Shown here piece after piece: positions 23,020-33,794 of a stretch of DNA of 64,000 nucleotides. A model generated the notes under the pieces. That model did no database searches. It worked only from the letters and a program-made list of their open reading frames with translations, and was not told where the DNA came from. Both the position numbers and the translations under genes were made by a program. This stretch comes from Absidia repens (lineage: Eukaryota; Mucoromycota; Mucoromycetes; Mucorales; Cunninghamellaceae): the NCBI GenBank assembly GCA_002105175.1, contig MCGE01000004.1, forward strand, positions 372,001 through 436,000. Direction: 5' to 3'. Positions within the stretch are counted from its first letter, which is position 1, and every line of letters starts with the position of its first letter.

Positions 23020-24169
23020 CTATTGGGTGTTGAGGTTGTAAAGCATGTTGGAACCACCTTCTCTGTTGGAGGGCAAGTAAGTGACGTTGCGGGATTGAGA
23101 CAAGGTTTGGGCGATATCCTTGGAAGCTTCGATACGACGGAAAGCAATGATACTATCATCAAAAAACAAAAATAAAAAAAAACCCCAATGTCAATTTTCC
23201 TATCATCAATCCAGATATTCCTCATCCCACTCGATTCTTACCCTTCACCAGCCTTTTCAAGAGATGCGGAAATCAATTCAGCGGCTTGAGAGTCACCTTC
23301 AGCACGGATGATAGAGGCCAACTTTTCTTGTTCAGCACGTTCGACAATGAACTTGGCACGTTCGGCTTCTTGTTGGGCGATTTGCTTTTGTTCGACTGCA
23401 TTGGTGAATTCCTTACCGAAAGTCATATGGGTCTATACAGTTACAATTGTATCAAAAATAAAAACACATACAATTGATTAGTATCATTTTACATCCCCCG
23501 TGACATCCCAACACACTCTCCCTCCCTTATATATTTCCTTTAAAAGACCACTTACAATAGACACATCTTCCAAGGCAATGTTGAATTCGCGAGCACGCTT
23601 ATACAATTCTTCACGGATTTTGGCAGAGACGACTTCACGTTGAGTAATAAGTTCAGAGGCGTCGAATTGGGCAACAATGGACTTCAAGACTTCGTTACCA
23701 ATAGAAGGCAACACACGTTCGTCATAGTCGAGACCCAAGTTTTGATAGATAGAGGGCAATTGCTTAATTTCAGGACGGTGCAACACACGTAAAGTCAAAG
23801 ACACCATTTGCATATCCTTAGAACCGGTGGTGGTGGAGATATTGCGAGGTTTGGTACGAACGTCGAATTGAACAGCACGTTGCAACCAAGGTACTAAAAA
23901 GTGAGTACCTTCACCAATGGAAGCTGTCTTAACACCTTGAATACGATCGAAAATAACGGCACGGTAACCACCTTGGACTATTATAATAATAAAAGAAACA
24001 ACAAAGAAAAAAAAAAATGTGTGTGTGTGTGTTGGTTGAGTAAAGAGGTGTTGTCCTATTTGTTTTTTCTGTTCGCCAACTTACCGTCGTACATGGCGGA
24101 TTGCACACCACCAACGGCAAGACCAACAGGAATGGCCCACTTGGCAAGAACTTGAAGAGCAGCAGCCAT
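23020..24169 (-). CDS. PHB1: Prohibitin 1, mitochondrial inner membrane ring subunit, 276 aa
   Basis: Four exons: 24169-24085, 23977-23556, 23432-23242, 23152-23020, all GT-AG and in phase. The short hydrophobic N-terminus (about residues 8-27, [13 protein letters not shown]) is the membrane anchor. It is followed by [25 protein letters not shown] and the SPFH/PHB domain with RPRNI-like KPRNIST and [10 protein letters not shown]-terminal coiled coil comes next ([20 protein letters not shown]...) with [13 protein letters not shown] and the end [15 protein letters not shown]. With Phb2 it forms large rings in the inner membrane that act as a chaperone scaffold for respiratory subunits and modulate the m-AAA protease. 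Length equals the usual 272-287. A GT microsatellite sits in the first intron (about 24012-24030). Confidence 0.97.
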
Positions 24170-25210
24170 TTCGTCTAATGTAAAAAATTAATTAAATGAA
24201 GTAAAAGAAAATGAGGAAAGGGAAATTTTTGTTTTTATTTTTTTTTATTTTCATTGTGGGTGAGTCCCAAACAAAAAAAAATAACCTCTCAGCCACCCCG
24301 ACAATTTTCGTTTTTGCTTTGGCTTCCCCCGGACAATACCATAATGAAATAAACCTCGCTTTTTTTTTTATATATTATTTCAACCAATTAAATTGGAGTT
24401 CTATTGGCTCTTGCGCTGACCCTGAGAAAATGTTGTGGTTGCAACTCCGTTGGATACCATTTTAGGTCAACAGTTTTTTTAACGTCAATTTATTTATGGT
24501 GAGCGCAAACCTGGGGAGAAAAGCTACGAGAAAGTAGGGAGCTCATTATAACAAAAAGCCTTCGCCAGTTAAAGTTGGTGGGTATTGGCTCAGGAGTCAA
24601 GGAATTGCAATACTAAAGGCATTTACCAAAAAAAAAAAAAAAAAAAGGAATGTTGATGCAGGTACACTATGCTGTGTACCTTCCAGTGCGGTTAAATTGT
24701 CATATTTTTATGCGCTTATCGCTGCTTCATATATGATGTATCCTTCATAGTCTTTGTTCCATGCGTCCACCACGGCCGTTTTTTAACACCATTCAAGATG
24801 TTTCTTTAACCCTTATCTTTTGAATTCCAGTGTATTTATAATCGACGGAATGCTGAGCATGACGTTTGCTGAAGGCGTCGCATACCTAATCTTTAGCGCA
24901 AAAATACATCAGCTTTCCTCCACCTAAAGGCATGTGCATCGTATAGTTTAGGTATACTCATCGATAAGACATACTAAACGTATGAGAGACGATATAAAAA
25001 CAAAAAGACAAAACATATTTTATTCAAATGTAGAGTTAAGCTACAACAACCAAGCTATCATATTAAACCGCGCTATGATATGGTAATAAAATAGTCCCTT
25101 TCTAAAAGGGAAGCGTTTACAGGAGTGTATGGGTGAGAGTGAAGTGTGGGGCATCTTGATGTGGAACAAACATAAGGTCAAATAAGTTGGTCAAATAAAA
25201 AAAAAATAGG
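24170..25210. other. Intergenic region upstream of prohibitin
   Basis: Holds the prohibitin promoter, with T-rich runs near 24227-24255 and 24361-24371 and an A18 run at about 24629-24646. No gene seen on either strand. Confidence 0.45.
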
Positions 25211-26275
25211 CTACTCTACTGTACTGTACGGTGAGTGACAAACAACTCAAAAGTGACGAGGGATAAACAAAACCAGTCAAATAGCTCCATCATGTCTACG
25301 AATGTATCAAGAGAAGAACGCAGCCATATCATCAACGTTTAATAGTAAGTGTCATTGTCATGCGATGAAAACCATTATATTGTATGGTGTTTCCAAAAAA
25401 AAAAGAGAGAGGGAGGGTGGTTTTTTCTATCCACCAAAAAGTAAAGCCAAAATAAAAACGACAATTCAAATTCCGCCCACGTGAAATATTTATTTTCTCT
25501 CCCCCCTATTTATTTTTTCGGCTCTCTTTCTTTTGAATATTTTTTTTTTCACTTCATTTTTTCTTCACCGTTCAACTTCTATGGGGTTATGCTGAACTTA
25601 GAATAGTATCAGAACTAGTTTAGAAGGGTTTCCAGCTCAGGGATTACAAGATTTATGGGGAAACCCGTTCATTTTGGATTCAGGATTTTGGACCACCATT
25701 AGTTGGACTTTTCGGAGCCTCTGTTAGATTAGTTTAACGTTAGTTTGTCCATAAGTTGTATCTACATATGAATAAAATATGACTCTTTTTATTTGCTTCA
25801 ATACAAAATGTCCCATTAGCCCTTCTCATGTCTTGTTCAGTAGATATCTTTTTGCCTACCATCGCCCCGTTTTGATTATTATTGACTTCTGTTGTGCTTC
25901 AATAAAATATACGCCTGTATACTCTTTCTCAGACTTTGTAATCATTCTCTGACCCACCGTATAATAAACAGTAGTGACATTGTAGGTGTTTTGTGAGTGT
26001 CCTACCAAAAACTTGCTCTCTAGTTCACCCACTCTGAATACTTTCCCGTTGGCACATTGAGAATCATTTACTTCAAATATAGTCATAGTCCTCCCCCCCC
26101 GCTAATGATAGAAATAAATTTAGACCATGTCATACATGTAGCCGCATTCACGGAGCATTTTTGTACTACATTTTAGCTTGTCTAGAAATACTCCCCATCC
26201 CCTTCCCTGAGCCCTAGAGACTTCCTAGCAGTTAGTTTATCTTGGTGTAGTATGCCCTATTAGACAATATTTTTT
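25211..26275 (+). repeat. Dispersed repeat copy R4
   Basis: Starts near CTACTGTACTGTACGGTGAGTGACAA; the GGTGAGTGACAAAC word is also at the 5' side of R5 and R8. Core CCGCCCACGTGAAA at about 25471-25485, pyrimidine tract to 25570, then the TAGTTTAGAAGGGTTT and GGGGAAACCCGTTCATTTTG blocks, and subrepeats with TTCAATAAAATAT at about 25900. It lies tail to tail with R5. Confidence 0.78.
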
Positions 26276-26864
26276 AGTCGTTCACCAATAAACAGCAAGC
26301 TCTTAATATTTATTTACTGGCTTGGTGTGATATGTATTGTCATAATTTTATTTTCATGTACCTATCTGAGTAAAAGTGACTGGAAGCTGCTGTATAGTTT
26401 ACATCTCATTTGGATGTCAAAAAACCATAGGTACGTATTAATTAGACTATATCCTTGTTTCAAATACTCCACTATTGATCGTCTGACGTTTTTTTGGAAG
26501 TGCACCGAAGCATGCTCACAAGGAACGCACACAGACAAAGTGAAGTTCAGTATTTAGAAACTCTCCCCATGCGTCACCGTAGTAAACGCCGTATATAATA
26601 CAATAATCAATTCATATGTTATCATACGCTAAAAAATAATAATAATAGTACAATATCCGATGGGTTTGGTAGCAGAGTATTATGGCTAAAAAAAAAGGGC
26701 CTATATGATTGAAGCATAAGCATAAAGTGTTGCAAAGATCAACAGCAGAAAGGGACTAATGAATCTAGTATGACGTAGACTACAGTAACATGGAGAATAT
26801 ATAACATTAATTTAAAAGAATAGTTGTAAAAATAGAATTGATATATTGTATAAAGCATGACGTG
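26276..26864. other. AT-rich spacer between R4 and R5
   Basis: No gene called. The open frame at 26327-26557 (76 codons) shows no family resemblance. The spacer would form the loop if R4 and R5 were transcribed together. Confidence 0.4.
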
Positions 26865-27580
26865 ACGACTATAGTTATATATTTTATTGAAGCATAACAA
26901 CTGTCAACACTAATCTAATGGGGCGGCTGGACAAAGGGATCTCTTGTACAAGACATGAGAGAGAGATTAATGGGACACCATTCATTGAAGCAAATAAAAA
27001 GAAACATATTTTATTTAGATATAAATACAAACTATGGACTAACTAATACTAAACTAAGCTAATGGGGGCACCACGAAGCCATGCAAGGGTGGTCATAAAT
27101 CTTGATCCCAAAATGAAAGGGTTTCCCCATGCATCTTGTAATCCTTGAGCTGGAAACCTTTCTAAACTGGTTCTGATACTATTCTAGGTCCCAAATAACC
27201 CCATACAAGTTGAATGGTGAAGAAAAATTGAAATGAAAAAAAAGAGAGAGGAAAAGCGGCAAAATAAATAAAAAAGGGTCGTTGTTGAATAAATATTCAC
27301 GTGGGCGGGATTTAAATGTGTTTTTTTCATCTCTCGTGAGGTGAGGATTTTGGTTTGCGATTACTATCATTTTTGGTGGGTGCAGAAATGGAATTCTCTT
27401 TTCTTCACAACAATCAACACCATAAGACATCATCAGCATGGTGGTTCTCTTCTCATGGCAGTAAACGCAGTAATTCAACACCGGCAGCATGGTTGTTCTC
27501 TTCTCCTGATACCTCTGGGTTACTTAACACCCTTCGCTATGGAATAGTTTGTCACTCACCGTAGAATAATTTAACCTCTT
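26865..27580 (-). repeat. Dispersed repeat copy R5 (3' truncated)
   Basis: Minus-strand copy. Reading on the minus strand, the order is GGTGAGTGACAAAC (about 27550), a twice-repeated block GAGAACMACCATGCTG (two units, about 57 nt apart, 27490-27400), core CCCGCCCACGTGAA (about 27297-27311), pyrimidine tract, GGGGAAACCCTTTCATTTTG (about 27112-27131), and ends about one subrepeat after AATAAAATATG at about 26995-27010. Terminal subrepeats and tail are missing compared with R1. Confidence 0.76.
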
Positions 27581-28807
27581 TAATTGGACTAGGATTTATC
27601 TGAGAATGCCTAGTCTACAACATGGCGTTCCGCTCCCCAACACTGTATATTCACCTACACGGACCGACACCGATCCTAAGCGCCTCGCACTTAGATATGT
27701 GACATGGTAATATTATTAGACCATTTGGTTTAATTGAAAAAGTTTATATTTATATCTGAAAAAAGTGTGTGTTGTCTTTTTGCTTTTTCATTGTCTCTCA
27801 TACATTTAATTTGACTTGCCAGATGTCTAGACACAACTGCACTGTTCTTGTGTGTGTCGAAAATGAAATAAAAAACTGATGTGTGTGTGCAAAGAAGAAA
27901 AAATGAGGGTTCGTAAGGAGACGACATATTCAAAAGATATCAAAGAATGAGCAAAGAAAAAGGATGTTTATTAGATAAAAGGGTTAATACTAAGAAACAA
28001 ATGCAAAATAGACTACGATATATGAAAGAGCCACTAATGGTAACGTGCACTAAATTGAATGCGAAGGGATGGGAGACAATATCGATAGCCAAGTGCCCAA
28101 TATTCTAATATGTGCGGGTGTGTGGGAATCTTTCTTTTTTCTTGAAGAAGAGTCTGTATACCATCAAAAAAATTACATTGCACTGTACAGTACAGTGTGG
28201 TGGAAAGCTATACTCGATGTATATATCTTGTAACAAAACGTGTCTTTTCCATCCTATGTGAATAAAAGCGCTGTTATTACTTTTCACATCAAAACATCAC
28301 CACAAGTCTTTTCATAATAAAATAAAGATATTCTCTGTCGCTTCATGTTTACCTGTTTTCTCAGCAAGTGCGAAAGTCGTTAAAATATGTCGAAGAGTCC
28401 GATATTAACGATGAAATATTACTCCATAGTGGCTACTGCATAATAAAAGAAAAAAACTATTAGGCGATATAAGGGTCTTTTAGTATCAGTGCCTGATGCA
28501 CGCAATATTCCAAGTACATATTGCAAAACCCTTGTAGCAAAAACTTTGTTTTCTAGCAAATGGATTTAAATCCATAAACTAGATTGACTTGAAGAGGAAA
28601 AGGAAAAAAGCCAGGTTTACTGGCAGCTGATTCTTTCGAGATTTCTTTCAAAATTCAAATGCCGCCCTCCCTTCTAAATAAATACCTTTTTTCTTTCCAT
28701 TTTCTATTCTTCTCTTTCTTTCGCCTTCATTTTACTTTACTTTCTCTTTTTCTTTTTCTTTTTCTTTTTTTTTTTTTAAAAAAAACAACTATCTCTATTT
28801 CTCAACA
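27581..28807. other. Intergenic region with a perfect palindrome
   Basis: No gene seen. Positions 28181-28197 form the inverted repeat CACTGTAC-a-GTACAGTG with a one-base centre. From 28670 to 28780 the strand is a long C/T tract with repeated CTTTTT units that leads into the gene at 28808. Confidence 0.45.
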
Positions 28808-30861
28808 ATGGTTACTTTTCTTCAGAAATCAAAACTTGGTGAAAGGTGGGGCATCAAAAATACTTAGATTCATACTTGTCGCGGGAGTTACACTTACTGA
28901 CATTTTAGCTTTTTTTGGAATCCTTTAGATTGACACGTCTCAAGAACTTCAACATAAGTCAAGATGATCACGCAGGGTTTACCTTTGTCTGTGCTGAAAA
29001 TCCAGCACCGCAGTCATGTAATGAACAAATTCCTGATTTTGAAACAGCACGCGAAGACCACCTCTCTCATCATGTGAAATGGAAAGCACCATTTTCTGGC
29101 CAAGTAAAAACCCAATTTGGCAAATGCATTGATCTTTATCACGATGTTGTCTACTCTATGAAAGGACGCCGTCACCGAAAGTAAGCTACCCTATTTGGAA
29201 AAACAGAGAAATAAACAAATATAATAGATGCATAATTTTTACTAATTCCTTCTCGTTTTATTTTTATCATCATCAGTACTGGTGTAACTGACTGTGTTTA
29301 TATTCCTTACGAAAGTCATGCCACTCCCATGGCCTCCAATTTTATTGCTGATCAGGCTCAAGACAATCAACTTGTTGCTTCCGATTCTTCATCTTGCGCT
29401 TTGGCTACCACTTCTCTTGCTAGCACTGATGACACTTTCTTATCTTGTACTTTATCTTATTGTGACTTTAATTACTTGCCTGTTTCTACTGTCTGTGCAC
29501 CGTCTTCTGGATTGGTTCCCAAAAATGAGCAAATTACTTTACCGTCCTTCGCAAATGCTTCCACTGTCTTGGATTGCTTAAGTGTTTCTTGTGCCGGCCA
29601 ACCAAACAATCTGCTTACCCTAGTCAACGTAAGTTTACAGTTACAGAAATATATATAAACACGCTTCTGCTTTGTTAACGTTTATGATTGTTTGATTGTT
29701 TTTTTTTTTTTTTTCATTTATGAACGTCGCTTTAGCCACAAAATCAATGCTCCGCTGATGGTTACGACTATACTCTCTCAATCAAGACAATCTGTGGTAT
29801 AACGTCTATGGTTCTTACATTGCAGCTATACCAAAAACACGCGCCTTTACGTGAAAATAAAAAGGTAAGCAATATGAAAGCAAATTTGTGCTCAAATAAC
29901 TGAAAATTAAGTATTCAACTTTTTTTTTTTTTTTTTTTTTTTTTTTCGAAGGCATTCATCGCTCTCCCTGGAAGCATCGACTTTTTGAAAAATATTCTGA
30001 AGAATATTGGAAACTTCAAATTTACTGGAATTTCTCCTCCACTTGATGTTTACAAATCCCTTATCAAGCATGCATATGGTGCGACCTGTGGCAATCAAAT
30101 AATCAAATACCTCCAAACTGATGTTGATCAGATATCTCCGTTTTTGCTAAAAAAAGCCAAGAAAGAGCATGAACAAGCACAAGCACAACAGGTAAATTTA
30201 TTAATCGTTTTACTGTTATCATACCTGCTGACCTTTCCTAATCAACCATTACACCTTTGTATCTATATGAATCTAGTCTGAAATCACGTTGGAATGCTCA
30301 CTGACAAACGCAAATGATGATATGGACTGGTCAAGAACATTTGGTGATCAAGATGATTATATGGACGAATCTGACTCTTCCCTTTCAACAAATACAATTG
30401 ATGAACCATTCCTGGACTTTTCTCAACTCATTTTGACTTTTATGAACCAGCAACACCAATTTAGCAAGACACAGCAAAGCCAGGTATATCTCTTCCTCGA
30501 AGCATTTACTCCAATTAAAGGCTCTGGTCCAAGCAACAATGCCGCCAAAAACAGTAATGCCTTCTCAATCAAAAACTCCCTGCTCTCTGATCTCGCTCAA
30601 AACAAGAATCTATTGCCCGAAAAAGAACCTGAAATCAAGGACAATGTTGCAAATCTCTCCTCTACTGAAAGTATCACTCGAAAACGGCAACGACATCAAA
30701 AACCCCAACCCCTTGTCAAACGTCAACGAAAAGACGGTGAAACAGCTTCCTTCTCTTTATGCAAAGAGACCTTATCCGAACACCCGCCAACATCCATCGC
30801 CCAATCATGCAAACCACCACGCGTTCCTCGCGCTTCTGGACAACAAAATAGCGCAAAATAG
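28808..30861 (+). CDS. Unrecognised protein with basic C-terminal repeat (531 aa as modelled)
   Basis: Model: 28808-28845, 28929-29180, 29277-29628, 29736-29864, 29952-30191, 30277-30861; phases agree and total 1596 nt. The first donor (GTGGGG) is weak, and the first exon is the least certain. I do not recognise the family. Visible features: a Cys-containing N-terminal half (VCAENPAPQSCNEQ, then several Ser/Thr-rich segments with paired Cys), and a helical middle part (SIDFLKNILKNIGNFKF...SPFLLKKAKKEHEQ). A Lys/Arg-rich C-terminus with KRQRH and VKRQRKD looks like a nuclear localisation signal. The end of the frame is suspicious: DNA at about 30717-30860 is repeated imperfectly at about 30888-31060. 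The second unit continues the same protein motifs (KRQRNGG, LSERP, QQQNNKRKSDH) in another frame, so an indel near 30842-30850 or an unmodelled intron (for example 30737-30861) probably separates the true C-terminus. Confidence 0.6.
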
Positions 30862-31248
30862 ATCATCAGACATTGGGACCCCAACAAAAACGCCAACGTA
30901 ATGGGGGCCAGACAGGCTCCTCTTTGGGCAAAAAATCCTTATCAGAACGTCCAACCAACATACTGTGCAACCTCAACGGTACCAGGCAACAACAAAACAA
31001 CAAGCGCAAAAGTGATCATCGGTCATTTGAACCACCACCAAAGCGGCAAAATCAAGCACAGAAAGAAAACGTTGATCCGAACATCATCACTTGTACTGGT
31101 GTCAACAAAACAATCGGGCTCGTCCGGCTCCATCCTCATATTACAACCAAAAAAGTAAGCGATCATCATCATGCGAAAAAGTGCTTTTTACTAATGTTTA
31201 TGTTGTTGCATTTTTAGATTATGCGAACAGCCCATTAAACGGCATATG
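30862..31248 (+). pseudogene. Frame-shifted continuation of the gene at 28808
   Basis: A coding-like frame from about 30862 to 31155 reads DHQT...KRQRNGGQTG...LSERP...NKRKSDHRSFEPPPKRQ and then has a donor-like GTAAGC at 31156; TTTTTAG at about 31218 could be the acceptor of a last short exon ending at 31248. Its motifs repeat those of the last part of the upstream exon. Either the model at 28808 needs an intron 30737-30861 that joins Asp to this frame, or the frame was broken by a small deletion in the A-rich stretch near 30842-30850. I cannot decide without a transcript. Confidence 0.45.
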
Positions 31249-31653
31249 GGAAACTTTTGTTTGCATTTTTAGGATCTACTTGGCCCTAGAAATGCAAACA
31301 ATTTGTGTGTGACACTGGCCCACTATCATTGTAAGTCTTTCGAAAGAAAGAATCAAAACAAATTATATAATCCCATCGATCTTACCATTCCTTATTTATG
31401 TCTATAGGAAATATATATATGTCTTATCTCTATTACAAATCGGACAAATTAGTATACTTATGCCCCTCTTTTTTTCCCATGTCTCGATTTGTTTCATCTC
31501 AATAAAATACTTTTTTACTTACCAAATTAGCAATACTATGAGTATGACAAAATTATGCGTCGGTGAAGCATGCATCTTCTTTTACCTTAAAGGCAATATA
31601 TTGATGATGATGATGATGATGATTCAATGTCTCGATATAGTGGGAGAGGGAGT

Positions 31654-31693
<40 letters not shown>

Positions 31694-31897
31694 ATACAGA
31701 AAGCGGAACAAAATGCATGAAGGTGTACAGACCCAACCTGAGCGATTGTGCAAGCTACAGTAGGAATCCACAAAAAACGGTACCAACAGGAAAATGATAC
31801 TGTATCGTTCTTGTGAGTAATACCGATCTTTTTATGTGTGTAGCGATGCTATACCTAGAAACATATTGTCCATCTATAACCCTCTTTTTTTTTTTTT
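31249..31897. other. Intergenic region with a 37-nt T tract
   Basis: No gene seen. T37 at 31655-31691 follows a (GAT)n-like stretch at about 31602-31622. The word GATACTGTATC at about 31797-31807 nearly repeats the one at the start of the window. Confidence 0.45.
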
Positions 31898-32400
31898 TTT
31901 TCATCGAAATGAACTACAGGATTTCAGTTGGAGCAGGACAGAGAAGAATTCGAATCCCGCACACGTGAACTTTTATTTTGCCCTTTTTTTTTGGCGCTCT
32001 TTTCTTTTTCTCTTTTTTAACTTTTTTAAGATTATGTTGGACTTAGATTAGTGTCAGAAATAGTTTAGAAGACTTAGATTAGTGTCAGAAATAGTTTAGA
32101 GGAGGTTTCATCTCAGGGATTGCAACATACTTGGGGAACCCTTTCATTTTGGATCTAGGATCTGATGGCGGATATTAGTTCTCATTTTACAAGAGTCCCT
32201 TAAGAATTGTGTTGATCACTTTTCACAACTATCACATTAGTTGTCCTCATGCTTCCTACAATAGATCCCTCCACTGCATCACTTGTTACAATGAACGCCC
32301 CATGTTTAGTTTTAGTGTCTATCAATATGCTTCAATAAAATATGTCTTTTTATTACACATACCCTGACCTATGGCGTAGTGAATAATTCTCGTTAGTCTG
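31898..32400 (+). repeat. Dispersed repeat copy R6, with an internal 31-bp tandem duplication
   Basis: Begins with TTCATCGAAATGAACTACAG as R2 does, then ATTCGAATCCCGCACACGTG (31949-31968), a pyrimidine tract, and GACTTAGATTAGTGTCAG...TAGTTTAGA directly duplicated at about 32039-32100. The GGGGAACCCTTTCATTTTGG block follows, with one TTCAATAAAATATG unit at about 32330. The middle subrepeats are reduced. Confidence 0.75.
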
Positions 32401-32742
32401 TCTCTATTTTTTATTTTCTTATATATATATTGCATGTGTTGTAATATAAAAATTGAAACAATTCAGGTTTACTTTACTTGCTTGCTGAGCTGCACCGTAG
32501 AAAAATAAATCGAATGATGCGGTTCCACGCAGCATCAGTCACCACTCTCCACTAATAATATAAAAAAGAAATGTGGGTTCAATTTTAAGCCTGAATTCCC
32601 CCCCCAAAAAAAAAGACATCAAATGGTAAATACGTAGGTGTATTTGTTTCTCTTTAATTATTCTGTGTTCATATTTGTTGGTACAGGTTCCATTTATTAA
32701 AGTCGTCAAAAAAAAAAAAAAAAGGAACGAAAACAAGAATTA
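32401..32742. other. Short AT-rich spacer
   Basis: No gene seen; contains C8/A8 and A17 runs (about 32599-32615 and 32708-32724). It is the 3' flank of the small minus-strand gene that follows. Confidence 0.4.
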
Positions 32743-33131
32743 TCACGGTTCCCAATCGTTGAAAATCATGCTCCAACCTCTTTCAAGAGACCCTCTGATA
32801 TCGTCATCTGTGTCCTTACATTGATAATCGTCACATATATATTCAGGAGAATGATCAAATGTGGAAGGTGTAGTGGCTGATGATGATGGTGATGATTCTA
32901 ATGGTTGTGGCTGCGCTTGCTGAGAGGGAAGTGGGCAATGTCTCTTATTGATGTTGTTCTTATGGTTTTTTTTTTGTGAACCCAATCAATATAATATATT
33001 CGAAAAAAAAAAAAGAATGATACATACGTGTTGAGTGAAAAATTATCTTACTGATCGGAATGGGAGAGAAGTTTGTTCCTTCTTACCTCGGTTTCTGTAC
33101 TATTTAACAAATATCGTTTTTTACCGTCCAT
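32743..33131 (-). CDS. Small uncharacterised protein, 86 aa
   Basis: Two exons: 33131-33087 and 32958-32743. The first encodes MDGKKRYLLNSTETE and ends at a clean GTAAGA donor; the second begins after CATAAG and runs to TGA. Without the intron no ATG precedes the second exon in frame, which supports the model. Residues 16-50 are Pro/Gln/Ser-rich. The last 35 residues are acidic and look like the conserved part: PEYICDDYQCKD, then DDDIRGSLERGW and MIFNDWEP. I do not recognise a named family. The tail with alternating acidic and Trp residues could bind a partner protein. No signal peptide or membrane segment. Confidence 0.6.
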
Positions 33132-33794
33132 ATAGAAAAAAAAAAAAAAAAAAAAAAAACAAAGGAAGCAAACAAGAAGGTCCTGTTTAATTACTCGTCA
33201 TGTAATTTAAAGGATGAAGAGAATCAAATTTTAATTAAGGACAAAAGTGGGTCCGAAGAATGTGAACATGCACAGTTCAGGAGTGGCTTGCCAAATCACC
33301 ACATATGCCATCACCTGAAAGTTTCATCCGTGAAATCGGAGTTCTCATAGGCGAAATTGAAATATAACAATGCTGCTAAACCACTCTACAGAAAAAAAAC
33401 GTTCTGGGCGGTAAAATTTCAGGGGTAAAATTTCGCCATGATAACGCCAAAGTCGTTGACTATTTCTTCAATTAAATCAACCCTTATGCTGATCAACTCA
33501 TGAATAACATTTGCTCATTAACGCATACCATGGTTTAAAAAAAAACAAACAAACAAACAAAAAAAAAAAAAGGAAAGTTAAAACATGCTTTATCAAGCCA
33601 CAAGTTTTTCTTATTTCAAATGTCGTAAATATACACCCAAGCACACAGATTCATCATGCCCAAATGATATACAGTAGAGACAATATACATAAAATAATAA
33701 TGATGTTTTATTTGATATAATTCTACATATATAAAAAATTGGTTATGCTAAGATAAATAAAGACTATACTAAGTACGATAGGCTTTGTGCTTGA
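33132..33794. other. Intergenic region between the 86-aa gene and SIN3
   Basis: No gene seen. An A26 tract lies at about 33135-33160, and the word GGTAAAATTTC occurs twice near 33410-33437. The open frame at 33511-33720 is AT-driven and not called. Confidence 0.4.

Noticed and set aside
25211..27580. LTR retrotransposon made of R4 and R5
   Set aside because: The two copies are in opposite orientation and the DNA between them has no gag/pol-like frame; LTRs must be direct repeats.
28659..28928. Open frame of 89 codons with a Phe/Leu-rich start
   Set aside because: It reads through a C/T tract, so the apparent hydrophobic helix is compositional; the ATG at 28808 in another frame fits the downstream exons.
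29787..29815. A 29-nt intron (GTATAAC...TTGCAG) inside exon 4 of the gene at 28808
   Set aside because: Shorter than any other intron in the window and not needed for the frame.
31945..31968. tRNA gene at the TTCGAATCCC word in R6
   Set aside because: No acceptor stem, anticodon arm or correctly spaced A box can be drawn; retained only as a hypothesis about the origin of the repeat.
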